Shown: positions 6,273-13,636 of the stretch, piece after piece
Layout of the letters: the number at the start of each line of letters is the position of its first letter
Numbering within the stretch: position 1 is the first letter of the stretch
Assembly (NCBI GenBank): GCA_023414985.1
Contig: JAEZLY010000053.1
Coordinates: 1-13,636, forward strand
Direction: 5' to 3'
Length of the DNA: 13,636 nucleotides
From: Bacillota bacterium
GTDB taxonomy: Bacteria; Bacillota; Clostridia; Lachnospirales; Lachnospiraceae
Program-made: the position numbers and the translations under genes
The notes under the pieces: generated by a model
Told to the model about the DNA's origin: nothing
Database searches by the model: none
Seen by the model: only the letters and a program-made list of their open reading frames with translations

Positions 6273-7001
6273 TTAAAAACTTTCCAACGAATAGGCTGTA
6301 TAACGATCCAGCAATTCCCGGTGATGTCTACGTAATACCGGTATTGACATTCCGTTGTCAAAAAGAAGCTGTTGTGTTGTTACCTCCATGATTTTTCCGA
6401 GATTTACAATATAGGTACTCCCGCATTTAAAAAACCGGGAATCTTCAGAAAGCAGCTCGTAAAACTCACTGCTGCTTATTCTTACTTGTAACCGTTCTTT
6501 ATCAGTCAGATATATATTTTGTATATGCTTTTCGGTCTCACTGTACACAATATCAGAAGTATTCACCCTTCTGATCCCCGATGTGGTCTTAAGTATGACA
6601 TTCCTTCGCTTTCTCTTCTGAACAGCCTCGATTGCTTTTGTTAATGCATCGCCTAATTGGGAGGCCGTATAAGGCTTTACAAGGTAGTGGGCTGCATGAA
6701 GCGAAAATGCTTCAACAGCATGATTGAGCGATGTCGTCAGGAAGATCAGCTGGCATTGTTCATCCAACTCCCTGATCATACGAGCCAGCTCCACTCCGGT
6801 AAGCCCCGGCATATAAATATCCAGAAGCAGGATATCAAAAGCTTCCTGCTGCTCCTTTATCACCCTCAACAGCTCGGTAGGATCCTGAAAGGTCGTCAAT
6901 TGAAGCTCCAGCTCAGGGTTCTGAACCGAATAGACGCTGCTCATAACCTTTGTTCTGCTCAACTCCATCTCATCATCATCACATATTGCAATTCGTATCA
7001 T
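6273..7001 (-). CDS. LytTR-family response regulator
   Basis: The 242-residue protein has an N-terminal receiver domain (about 1-120) with acidic pocket Asp8-Asp10, phosphoacceptor Asp61 in LLLDIYMPG, the Thr89/Thr90 switch and Lys109 in YLVKPY. A LytTR DNA-binding domain follows (about 135-236): the ILKTTSG strand, the IVYSETEKH recognition region and FFKCGSTYIVNL. It is a cytoplasmic transcription factor activated by phosphorylation. GGGGGA lies five bases before ATG 7001, in the 26-bp gap after the kinase stop, so the two genes form one operon. Its likely targets include the direct-repeat promoter just downstream. No terminator separates it from the small genes, so read-through into them is also possible. 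Confidence 0.93.
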   Translation of the reverse strand: MIRIAICDDDEMELSRTKVMSSVYSVQNPELELQLTTFQDPTELLRVIKEQQEAFDILLLDIYMPGLTGVELARMIRELDEQCQLIFLTTSLNHAVEAFSLHAAHYLVKPYTASQLGDALTKAIEAVQKRKRRNVILKTTSGIRRVNTSDIVYSETEKHIQNIYLTDKERLQVRISSSEFYELLSEDSRFFKCGSTYIVNLGKIMEVTTQQLLFDNGMSIPVLRRHHRELLDRYTAYSLESF

Positions 7002-7027
7002 CGTTGTCCCCCACTTCCATCAAGCTA

Positions 7028-8305
7028 TCATACATTTAAGATCATTCTGGCTGTAAAAACGCCATCCTTCACTTCGAAGAACTTTGTTCCGGAAAAACGC
7101 TGAACGGTATATGCCATGCTGCGTGTTCCGATACCGCCTCCAGTCTTGGCGGAAACCGGCATATCATTTTCAAACACAACCTCAGAGTTACAGGAATTCA
7201 TAATACTGATTGCAAGCCGTTTCCCGTTATAACGTGACTCTACTTTAATAAAGCTGCGAGAACTGTCAACAACCCTGTTACATGCTTCAAAAGCATTTTC
7301 TATCGCATTTGAGAAAAGTGCCGAAAGCTCCATCGGCTCTATCAGGAGCTTTTCCGGAACATCAGTCTGAATCTCGATCTCAATTCCGGCTTTCTTAGAC
7401 CGCTCCGCCCATAGGCATAGGATACTGTTCACAGCGGGATGCAGGCAATATACTGTCTGGGGTACCTGTTCCATCCCCCTTTGTTCCTTCAGATAGGCTA
7501 AGGCCTGCTCCATATTACCTGCCTCCATAAGTTCAATCAGTTGTTGCGTATTATGTCTCAAATCATGCCATCTTCGGTTCGACTTTTCAGCCGATTCCTT
7601 CTGCCGCTCAAATTGCTCCTGCTGGGCTTTATTCTGCATGACAAGCAGTCTCTGCTGCTCTTGAATCATATACTTTTCGTGCAGCTGGTTCAGGATATAA
7701 TTGAATACGTAAAAGACTGCCAGCACCGTGATAAGGATAAAAATACAGATCACGGCCACATGCGAAAAATTACCGCTTCTGCTGTATACCAGATACTGAT
7801 AGCCTAACATCATTAAACCCAAAAGAGGAAGAATACAAAAGAATCCCCATCCCTGACTCAGTTCATCCTGTATCTGAAGGTAACGTTTCCTGAGCTGAAA
7901 ATGGATCAGACTAATAAATATCCCAAAGAACACAATTCTGATGATGTTATACCAGAAATAACCGTCTCCGAGGATTTGTGAAGCCCACATGGAGGGAATG
8001 GAGGTTGTAAAGCTTATAAATATGGTGACAAGGACCGTAAACAGATCCCTGAAATCACGACGTTTAGATAAACAATAGAAGGTAATGCAGGCCGGTAGAT
8101 CCATAACAAAAAAGAAACACTTTGCATAAACCTCATAGCCGAAGTGAATCAAGATAGCAGCACAAACCACGGTCTGAAGAAGCAGCTCAAAGGCGAGAAT
8201 GACCATCAGCTTCCTGCTGCTGATTCTAAGACGGCTCAATTCTAAAACGATGAGCTGAGCAGACAGCAGTGTAATAACTGGCATTAATATCGTAGAAATA
8301 TCCAT
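7028..8305 (-). CDS. GHKL sensor histidine kinase, AgrC-like (HPK10)
   Basis: This 425-residue protein has about six membrane helices in residues 1-205, with no large extracellular domain. A coiled dimerisation stretch (205-243) follows, then the H-box WHDLRHN with His247, typical of peptide-sensing AgrC-like kinases. The ATPase domain (HATPase_c_5 type) has the N-box NAIENAFEAC (333-342) and G-box GGGIGTRSM (389-397). In this family the membrane part senses a peptide or small lipophilic ligand, and the kinase phosphorylates a LytTR regulator, here the next gene. GGAAGG lies nine bases before ATG 8305. No agrB or agrD lies in the window, so the ligand is unknown. Confidence 0.92.
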   Translation of the reverse strand: MDISTILMPVITLLSAQLIVLELSRLRISSRKLMVILAFELLLQTVVCAAILIHFGYEVYAKCFFFVMDLPACITFYCLSKRRDFRDLFTVLVTIFISFTTSIPSMWASQILGDGYFWYNIIRIVFFGIFISLIHFQLRKRYLQIQDELSQGWGFFCILPLLGLMMLGYQYLVYSRSGNFSHVAVICIFILITVLAVFYVFNYILNQLHEKYMIQEQQRLLVMQNKAQQEQFERQKESAEKSNRRWHDLRHNTQQLIELMEAGNMEQALAYLKEQRGMEQVPQTVYCLHPAVNSILCLWAERSKKAGIEIEIQTDVPEKLLIEPMELSALFSNAIENAFEACNRVVDSSRSFIKVESRYNGKRLAISIMNSCNSEVVFENDMPVSAKTGGGIGTRSMAYTVQRFSGTKFFEVKDGVFTARMILNV

Positions 8306-8355
8306 AGTATGAGACCTTCCGTAGTTTAGGTATCGTTCAATCCCTTTTATAGATA

Positions 8356-8384
8356 ATTATAAGACATAATTATCCTCATTTCAA
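8356..8384 (-). promoter_or_regulatory. Strong promoter of the kinase-regulator operon
   Basis: TTGAAA (8379-8384) and a perfect TATAAT (8356-8361) are 17 bases apart, giving a leader of about 45 bases before the kinase ATG. A 16-bp inverted repeat, TGTTA-six bases-TAACA (8392-8407), lies directly upstream of the -35 box and could be an operator. Confidence 0.75.
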
Positions 8385-8486
8385 CATTTTGTGTTAAATT
8401 TATAACATATTTCCATAATTAATCATGCCATCCCCAGGTCATAGCATGTTTATGCTATAGTCCTCACCAAAGCTTTATCGCTTCAG

Positions 8487-8526
8487 AAAAAGAGCCGTCT
8501 CTTGCAGCTGCTGCAAAGACGGCTCT
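8487..8526 (-). terminator. Rho-independent terminator of the GH8-GH94 operon
   Basis: Arms AGAGCCGTCT (8491-8500) and AGACGGCTCT (8517-8526) enclose a second short pairing, TGCAGC with GCTGCA. On the minus strand TTTT follows. It starts 10 bp after the GH94 stop. It also separates this operon from the kinase promoter. Confidence 0.85.
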
Positions 8527-8535
8527 CCCTATATA

Positions 8536-10932
8536 TTACATTATTAAAAGTATCTCGTTTTCGTCCTTCATCATACGCTCCGGCAGGTAATTCTTCTCCA
8601 GCTTTTCGCCGTTTACATAGAATTCCCTGCACCCGCTCTCAGCGCCGTTCGGATTCTGTACCTTAATATTCAGCTTCTTTCCGCGGAAGCTCTTCTCAAT
8701 CGTGAGTTCCTTCCAGGAGCTTGGAATACTCGGTGCAATCAGTAAACCATTTAAATCCGGTCTCATTCCGAGGATACCCTCCACACAACCAACCATGACG
8801 GTAGAAGCGGTTCCGGTCAGCCAGTGTGTATGGGAACGTCCATGATATGGACTCTCATTTGCTTCCGTAAACTGTCCGTGAACATAGGGCTCCATAACAC
8901 GGATTTCCGCATGATCATTCTGGGTAGCGGGGCAGGTCTCCGTAAAATATTCAAAAGCACGGTTGCCATGTCCCATCAAGGCTTCAGCAAGGATAATCCA
9001 ACCCTGCGGCTGGGAGAAGATACCACCGTTCTCCTTGGTTGACGGGTTGAAAAGAATTGCCAGTGCTCCGTCAAAGGCATGATCCACATAGGAAGGGGCC
9101 ATAACCCTGACACCGTATTTTGTATTCAATTCCCTGTGTACACTTTCAAGAGCCAGCTCAGCCTGCTCCTTGGTAGCGTGCCCACTGATGACAGACCAGG
9201 ATTGCGGATTAACCCACATACTTGCCTCGGGATCCTTCTTGGAACCAATGACCTGTCCATCCTCCTTGAAGCCTCGAATAAAACGGTCGTCCTCCCAACA
9301 GTACTTATTCAGTGTATCTCCCAGGTCCTTCTGTACCTTATCCAGATAAGCAATATATTCCCTATCGTTTCTGTCTTCGGCAATATTGCGGATTACACTC
9401 ATGGCATAATACAGCTGGAAGGCTACAAAGGTGGATTCACCCTTCTTGCCGAGACGTAAACAGTCGTTCCAGTCCGCATGCAATCCTGCAGGCATATTGT
9501 GAACACTGAGACGTTCCATGGAGAAATTGATGGCTCTCTTTAAATGATCATAGACATCTCCCTGATCCTTATTAGCATAGGGGATCACCTCATCAAGAAA
9601 CTTCTTATCACCGGTTTCCGCCATATATTTATATACGGTGGGGAATAACCAGAGCGCATCATCGGCACGATAAGCCGGATGTCCGGTTGCCTGTACATAA
9701 GATGCATCATCGGGCGTATCCTCATGACCTGCATTATGGTTGAATTTAACCAAAGGAAGACCGCCGCCGTTATCTACCTGCGCGGAAAGCATAAAATGGA
9801 TCTTTTCCTTCGCCATTGCTGGATCCAGATGGATAATACCCTGGATATCCTGAACCGTATCACGGTATCCATAACCGTTTCTGAGACCTGCATAGATGAA
9901 GGAGGCTGCTCTGGACCAGATAAAGGTAATAAAGCACTGGTATGCATTCCAGGTATTTAACATCGCATTAAAGTTCTCATCCGGAGTCTTCACCTGGAAA
10001 TTGGAAAGCTTTCCATGCCAATAGCTCTTCAGCTCCTTCAGTTCCCTGTCAACCACTGTAAGATCCGCATAAGCATCCAGGATAGCTGCGGATTCCTTGT
10101 CATTCTTCTGGCCAAGCAGGAATACAAATTCCCTGCTCTCTCCGGGCTGCAGGATCATCTTTGTATGAAGCGCACCGCAGGCATTGGAGTTATAATTCAA
10201 TTCATCATCACATACACCGTTCTCAACAGCAATCGGATTTCCGAAGCTGCGGTAAGCACCGATGAAATGTGATTTATCACCATTATAGGAAGTCACCTGC
10301 GCTCCTGCAATTCCAAAGAAACGTTCTTTGTGATTGGTACCCTCAGCATCCTTCTGCTCATTCTCGTTGATGGTCTGCAGGATCTTATTATTTCCCTTGA
10401 AATAGGTCTTGGTAATAAACAGGGTATACTGCAGATTCACCTGATCGTTCTCATAATTACTTTCATTGGTAAATTCAACGAAGCCGAAGGCTGAGATATT
10501 ACGCGGGCGATCACTGGTATTCTTCAGAGCAACCTTCCATACCTCATGTGTCTTATGTAACGGCACATAATAAAGTACTTCGGATTCTATTCCCTTATAC
10601 TGTGCTTTAATTGTTGTGTAAGCTGTACCATGGTGACACTGGCTCTGGTACTCTCCCAAAGGCTTCCCTACCGGCTGCCAGGAAGCAGACCAATAATCCT
10701 TTGCATCATCATCACGCAGATAAACATATCTCCCCGGTTTATCTTCCTGATTGAAAATGTAACGGCTGATTCTTCCGTTGGCGCCGCTTTTTACGAAGCT
10801 GTACCCTCCGGCATTGTTGGAAATGATGGCACCGTATTCCGGTGAGCCAAGATAATTAGCCCAGGCTGCCGGTGTGTCTGGTCTTGTGATGACATATTCC
10901 TTGTTTCTTTCATCAAAATAACCGTAATTCAT
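8536..10932 (-). CDS. GH94 beta-glycoside phosphorylase (cellobiose/chitobiose phosphorylase family)
   Basis: The 798-residue length matches GH94 disaccharide phosphorylases (about 800-820). The N-terminus has the family pattern TPAAWANYLG and ISNNAGGYSF (19-46). A central (alpha/alpha)6 barrel carries WNAYQCFITFIWSRAAS (328-344), RDTVQD (357-362), YRADDALWLF (421-430) and ADWNDCLRLGKKGES (486-500). Asp490 in NDC is the general acid, at the same number as in Cellvibrio cellobiose phosphorylase. IWSRAAS and RLGKKGES recall the chitobiose phosphorylase branch more than true cellobiose phosphorylases, judged from memory. It cleaves a beta-disaccharide with phosphate, giving a sugar 1-phosphate and saving ATP; no signal peptide, so cytoplasmic. 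AAGGAGG lies eight bases before the ATG. It follows the GH8 gene by 73 bp. Substrate is not decided by sequence. Confidence 0.9.
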   Translation of the reverse strand: MNYGYFDERNKEYVITRPDTPAAWANYLGSPEYGAIISNNAGGYSFVKSGANGRISRYIFNQEDKPGRYVYLRDDDAKDYWSASWQPVGKPLGEYQSQCHHGTAYTTIKAQYKGIESEVLYYVPLHKTHEVWKVALKNTSDRPRNISAFGFVEFTNESNYENDQVNLQYTLFITKTYFKGNNKILQTINENEQKDAEGTNHKERFFGIAGAQVTSYNGDKSHFIGAYRSFGNPIAVENGVCDDELNYNSNACGALHTKMILQPGESREFVFLLGQKNDKESAAILDAYADLTVVDRELKELKSYWHGKLSNFQVKTPDENFNAMLNTWNAYQCFITFIWSRAASFIYAGLRNGYGYRDTVQDIQGIIHLDPAMAKEKIHFMLSAQVDNGGGLPLVKFNHNAGHEDTPDDASYVQATGHPAYRADDALWLFPTVYKYMAETGDKKFLDEVIPYANKDQGDVYDHLKRAINFSMERLSVHNMPAGLHADWNDCLRLGKKGESTFVAFQLYYAMSVIRNIAEDRNDREYIAYLDKVQKDLGDTLNKYCWEDDRFIRGFKEDGQVIGSKKDPEASMWVNPQSWSVISGHATKEQAELALESVHRELNTKYGVRVMAPSYVDHAFDGALAILFNPSTKENGGIFSQPQGWIILAEALMGHGNRAFEYFTETCPATQNDHAEIRVMEPYVHGQFTEANESPYHGRSHTHWLTGTASTVMVGCVEGILGMRPDLNGLLIAPSIPSSWKELTIEKSFRGKKLNIKVQNPNGAESGCREFYVNGEKLEKNYLPERMMKDENEILLIM

Positions 10933-11005
10933 ATAACCTTCCTCCTTAATTATTCAGAAGCATGGTACAGCGAACCGTACCTTGCTTTACTCTGTTTTTA
11001 ACACA

Positions 11006-12136
11006 TTACTTCCATATCCTGTAGTTACCGCTTAATGCAAGCAGGGCAAACAGGTAAAGACAATTATCGTAATACCGCCGTTCTCCCTTACGCAGCGGTG
11101 TATTCCAGAAGAGCTCCACGCATTCCTTGCTGTAGGTTCCGTTTCCGGCCAGCGCACTCTGTGCGTTGGTTGCGATAATTGCTACCGGATGCAGAGCCTT
11201 CTCTTCGATGATCGTTCCGTCAAGCTCATAGACCATATCATTCCGTCCTTTTACTGTCTTACAGAAGAAGGTCTGAATCTTATCCGCACATTCACACTCC
11301 CACTCATCTGCCGCAAACCAGGCATAATCGACTCCCAGATTGGCAGGTACACGGTAGGCATCACTGTAATACCGTTCTCTATGATCTCTCATAAACGGAC
11401 TTCCGTCATAATGGGCATACTCCGGGGCGAGTCCTGTAACCGGATGACATGCCTTCTTCAAGTATTCCCTGCTGGCCTTAGCCGCTTCCTTCCAGAAATC
11501 CCTGTCCTCCTCATTTGCCCATAGGGCGAACAAGTCATAAAAGTGAGGCAGATGATAGGACGGATCCGTGAAGTTACAATTGGGAATAAATTTGATCAGC
11601 TTGTTGTTAGGCTCCCACATAGGATCTCCCGGTGCACCGTTCTCACCCTTATGGACGCATTCATGAAGAATTGCTCTGGCCTCCCTGGAGTAATGATAGA
11701 TTCCTTCTCCGTCCCCCCAGCGATTGGAGGCAAAGAAAAGTGCCAGGGCAAAATACTCTTCTCCATCGGGCGCAGGGCCTTCGGAATTTTTCTTACCGTC
11801 CGGCTGAACCGACCAGGCAAAATATCCTCTGTTGTTACCATAATCCATCCACATAAAGGTCTTGGCAAACTTCCAGAGCTTATCAAACTCTTTCTTCCAA
11901 CCTCTCTGAACACACATCATCATGGCGTATGACATACCCTCGGTCCTGGCATCAAAATTACCGGTATCCTCAAAATATGCCATATCCTCTCCAATCTCAT
12001 GATAGAAGCGTTCTCCCTCCGGGCCGTAGAAAATCGTTTGGTATGCATCCTCCAGCTTCTGTTCGATTTCCTTCTCGTCATAACCGAATTCCTTAAAAAG
12101 ATTTCTGTACTCTCCGGTATAAAATGAACCTTTCAT
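11006..12136 (-). CDS. GH8 reducing-end xylose-releasing exo-oligoxylanase (Rex)
   Basis: The 376-residue protein is close throughout to Bacillus halodurans Rex (BH2105, 388 residues, EC 3.2.1.156), compared from memory. RTEGMSYAMM holds the general acid Glu66. SDAYRVPANLG holds the general base Asp259. Tyr194 and His315 fit the Rex residues Tyr198 and His319, all at a constant offset of four. GPAPDGEEYFALALFFASNRWGDG is the central barrel signature. Rex enzymes are inverting hydrolases that remove xylose from the reducing end of xylotriose and longer oligomers, inside the cell; there is no signal peptide here. GGAGG sits five bases before ATG 12136. It is the first gene of an operon with the GH94 enzyme, so imported xylo-oligosaccharides are the likely feedstock. 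Confidence 0.93.
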   Translation of the reverse strand: MKGSFYTGEYRNLFKEFGYDEKEIEQKLEDAYQTIFYGPEGERFYHEIGEDMAYFEDTGNFDARTEGMSYAMMMCVQRGWKKEFDKLWKFAKTFMWMDYGNNRGYFAWSVQPDGKKNSEGPAPDGEEYFALALFFASNRWGDGEGIYHYSREARAILHECVHKGENGAPGDPMWEPNNKLIKFIPNCNFTDPSYHLPHFYDLFALWANEEDRDFWKEAAKASREYLKKACHPVTGLAPEYAHYDGSPFMRDHRERYYSDAYRVPANLGVDYAWFAADEWECECADKIQTFFCKTVKGRNDMVYELDGTIIEEKALHPVAIIATNAQSALAGNGTYSKECVELFWNTPLRKGERRYYDNCLYLFALLALSGNYRIWK

Positions 12137-12192
12137 ATTTCCTCCAATTTCAGCACATGATTTGTCTTACCCTATACTATATCAAGTGTCCT

Positions 12193-12209
12193 GCAACAGC
12201 CGCTGTTAC
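12193..12209. promoter_or_regulatory. Palindromic operator candidate ahead of the GH8-GH94 operon
   Basis: GCAACAGC-C-GCTGTTAC is a 17-bp palindrome with one mismatch across the arms, about 57 bp upstream of the GH8 ATG. A -10-like TATAAA with TTGTAC at only 15 bases lies upstream of it, so the palindrome would fall in the leader, where a LacI- or GntR-type sugar repressor could block transcription. No such regulator is in the window. A simple RNA hairpin is the alternative. Confidence 0.4.
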
Positions 12210-12353
12210 GGCCTTGCGAACGCATATCGGAACTATTTTATACTGTGTTATCTTATAGTACAATGGAATACCTTATCTAATTTTTGTGATAATCTATGTT
12301 TGTGAAACCCATATGAGACACAGCTTTCCATAAATGAGTTCTGATCTATGACT

Positions 12354-13241
12354 TCAGACTTCGGTAACGGCTTTGTCCAGCAGCATCTTCAGCTCCTCGA
12401 CATTGAAATGGTAATGGGTATTGCAGAAATGACAATTTACTTCAATCGACTTATTCTCCTCGATCATTTCATTGATTTCTTTCCTGCCAATAGAAATAAT
12501 TGCTTTCTCTACCCGCTCCTTCGTACAATTGCAGGCAAAGCTTGCCGGTAGGCGGTCAAGGATTTCCAAGTCAAAATCCCCAAGGATATGCTCTAGGATC
12601 ATCTCCGGATTCATGTCCTGATCCAGAAGCTTCGTGATACTGCTGATCTCACTGACCTTCTTTTCCAGTCTGTCAATCACACTATCTTCTGCAAAAGGCA
12701 TCAGCTGGATAATAAAGCCTCCCGCCCGTCTCACGGTATTCTCTTTATTCATCAGAACCCCCAGCGCAACTACAGAAGGTACCTGTTCGCTGGCAGCATA
12801 ATAGTAAGAAATATCCTCCGCAATCTCTCCTGATACCAGATGAGTCTGCCCTGTATAGGGCTCCTTCAGTCCCAAATCCTTAATTACACTTAAGATCCCT
12901 TCTCCGACAGCTCCTCCGACATCAAGCTTCCCTTTCTCATTCGCATGTAAAAGAACCTCAGGATTGTATGCATACCCCTTTACAGTTCCTTTGGAATCAG
13001 CGGTTACGGTCAATCCTTCAATGGGACCGTCTCCCTTGATTAACAGGGTCAGAATATCATCCTCCCCCTTCATCATACTGCCCATGATAACTCCCGCCGT
13101 CAGCAATCTGCCCAGTGCAGCTGTTGCTACCGGACTTGTATTATGAATGCTTCTCGCATATTCTACCAATTCTCTTGTCGTAGCCGCAAATGCCCTGATC
13201 TGACTGTCAGCAGCACTTGCCCTGATGATATAATCTTTCAT
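12354..13241 (-). CDS. hslO: Hsp33 redox-regulated chaperone
   Basis: From ATG 13241 the product is 295 residues, beginning MKDYIIRASAADSQIRAFAA, the usual Hsp33 N-terminus. A TTG at 13253 is in frame, but lies one base from the AAAGG site, so ATG 13241 is preferred despite a 13-base spacer. The fold motifs VATAALGRLLTA, GKLDVGGAVG and RRAGGFIIQLMP are in order. The C-terminal zinc centre is complete: Cys237 and Cys239 (CNC), Cys270 and Cys273 (CHFC). In the cytoplasm, oxidation of these cysteines releases zinc and activates holdase activity. The gene starts 26 bp after the methyltransferase stop and is probably co-transcribed. No clear terminator follows its stop. Confidence 0.96.
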   Translation of the reverse strand: MKDYIIRASAADSQIRAFAATTRELVEYARSIHNTSPVATAALGRLLTAGVIMGSMMKGEDDILTLLIKGDGPIEGLTVTADSKGTVKGYAYNPEVLLHANEKGKLDVGGAVGEGILSVIKDLGLKEPYTGQTHLVSGEIAEDISYYYAASEQVPSVVALGVLMNKENTVRRAGGFIIQLMPFAEDSVIDRLEKKVSEISSITKLLDQDMNPEMILEHILGDFDLEILDRLPASFACNCTKERVEKAIISIGRKEINEMIEENKSIEVNCHFCNTHYHFNVEELKMLLDKAVTEV

Positions 13242-13267
13242 AGTAATAACCAAACCTTTCTCATAAC

Positions 13268-13636
13268 CTATAAATATAACTTTCCTGCCTGTTTCTTCTC
13301 TCTTGCAATGAAATAGACTCTTTCACTGTCTGTCTTCGGCTTCTGTTCAGTCAGCATATCATAAACCGCAACAAATTCCATTCCTGCTTCTTCGATCAGA
13401 CTCTTCACCTTGTCAAAGGAATATGCCCTGCGATAATGGGTCTCCTCATATCTCCGATACAGGTCCTCTTGCTCCGGTACATAAATAGTAAGCGTAACCT
13501 CATTCAACTGCTCTTCCTCATAATAGGAATTCTCCCAGATGAAGCTTCCCTCTTCTCTGTTCTCCGCAATCGTCTGATCGCCCAGAACCTCTTCATACAT
13601 ATATTGTGTGTCCAAATCAAAGATAAATAATCCGCC
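13268..13636 (-). CDS. Class I SAM-dependent methyltransferase, C-terminal part (cut by window edge)
   Basis: The frame stays open to base 13636, giving 122 residues of the C-terminus; the true start is outside the window. GGLFIFDLDTQYMYEEVLG at the edge matches the strand 4-5 region of small class I methyltransferases, where GGxFIFDxxT often leads to an acidic loop. The typical continuation follows: ENREEGSFIWENSYY, YEETHYRRAYSF, then IEEAGMEFVAVYD and a closing strand with RVYFIAREKK. The SAM-binding glycine motif must be upstream, outside the window. The substrate is unknown. It is the upstream partner of hslO, 26 bp away. Confidence 0.82.
   Translation of the reverse strand, partial: GGLFIFDLDTQYMYEEVLGDQTIAENREEGSFIWENSYYEEEQLNEVTLTIYVPEQEDLYRRYEETHYRRAYSFDKVKSLIEEAGMEFVAVYDMLTEQKPKTDSERVYFIAREKKQAGKLYL

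Noticed and set aside
5753..8305. Reading the kinase locus as an agr quorum-sensing operon
   Set aside because: No AgrB-type membrane protease and no AgrD-like peptide with an amphipathic leader and Cys/Ser ring region are present in the window.
8441..8458. Seven-bp inverted repeat ATAGCAT/ATGCTAT as a plus-strand terminator
   Set aside because: It is AT-rich, has no T-run after it and no plus-strand gene before it.
10964..10981. GGTAC/GTACC inverted repeat between the GH8 and GH94 genes as a terminator
   Set aside because: The stem is only five pairs with no T-run; the genes appear co-transcribed.
13242..13253. TTG 13253 as the hslO start
   Set aside because: It lies one base from the AAAGG site, and the canonical Hsp33 N-terminus MKDYI begins at ATG 13241.
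1..13636. CRISPR arrays, tRNA or rRNA genes, transposases, attachment sites
   Set aside because: I found no regularly spaced repeats with spacers, no tRNA/rRNA-like sequence and no transposase or integrase motifs.

Overview
The window looks like a piece of a low-to-moderate GC Gram-positive Clostridia chromosome, most likely a plant-fibre-degrading Lachnospiraceae (inference). The reasons are AGGAGG-type ribosome binding sites, sigma-A-like promoters, a LytR-CpsA-Psr enzyme, a GHKL/LytTR two-component pair, the redox chaperone Hsp33, and a GH8 exo-oligoxylanase beside a GH94 phosphorylase. The genus cannot be fixed from the sequence. Almost everything is on the minus strand; the only plus-strand gene is the permease.

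Bases 1-5342 are a cell-envelope region. A family 2 glycosyltransferase (cut by the left edge) follows a NolL/OafA-type membrane acyltransferase in one minus-strand operon. An SLC13-type permease is divergent from them. Facing it are a DUF3221-like lipoprotein and, upstream of that, an LCP-family ligase. A polysaccharide made by the glycosyltransferase, acylated by the membrane enzyme and attached to peptidoglycan by LCP is a reasonable reading, but it is inference. The glycosyltransferase carries four 15-bp tandem repeats coding for an acidic xxDQE pentapeptide linker.

Bases 5343-5752 hold no convincing gene. They contain a GC-rich island of nested hairpins, bounded by terminator-like hairpins facing both ways, and the terminator of the next locus.

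Bases 5753-8384 form the most interesting locus. A six-helix GHKL sensor kinase and a LytTR response regulator share a near-consensus promoter. They are followed by two tiny genes: a four-cysteine 74-residue protein with a TTG start and a perfect AGGAGG, and an acidic microprotein of 46-52 residues. The tiny genes have their own promoter, and two direct repeats with a 20-bp period sit immediately upstream of its -35 box. That is the arrangement expected of a LytTR-regulated target promoter. No AgrB or AgrD is present, so this is not a standard agr locus. I propose it as a self-contained, undescribed signalling circuit whose dedicated outputs are these small proteins.

Bases 8491-12209 are a carbohydrate operon: a GH8 reducing-end xylose-releasing exo-oligoxylanase, then a GH94 phosphorylase with an intact catalytic Asp, closed by a strong terminator. 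The pairing raises the question of what the phosphorylase really acts on. Bases 12354-13636 hold hslO (Hsp33) and, upstream, the C-terminal end of a class I SAM methyltransferase cut by the right edge.
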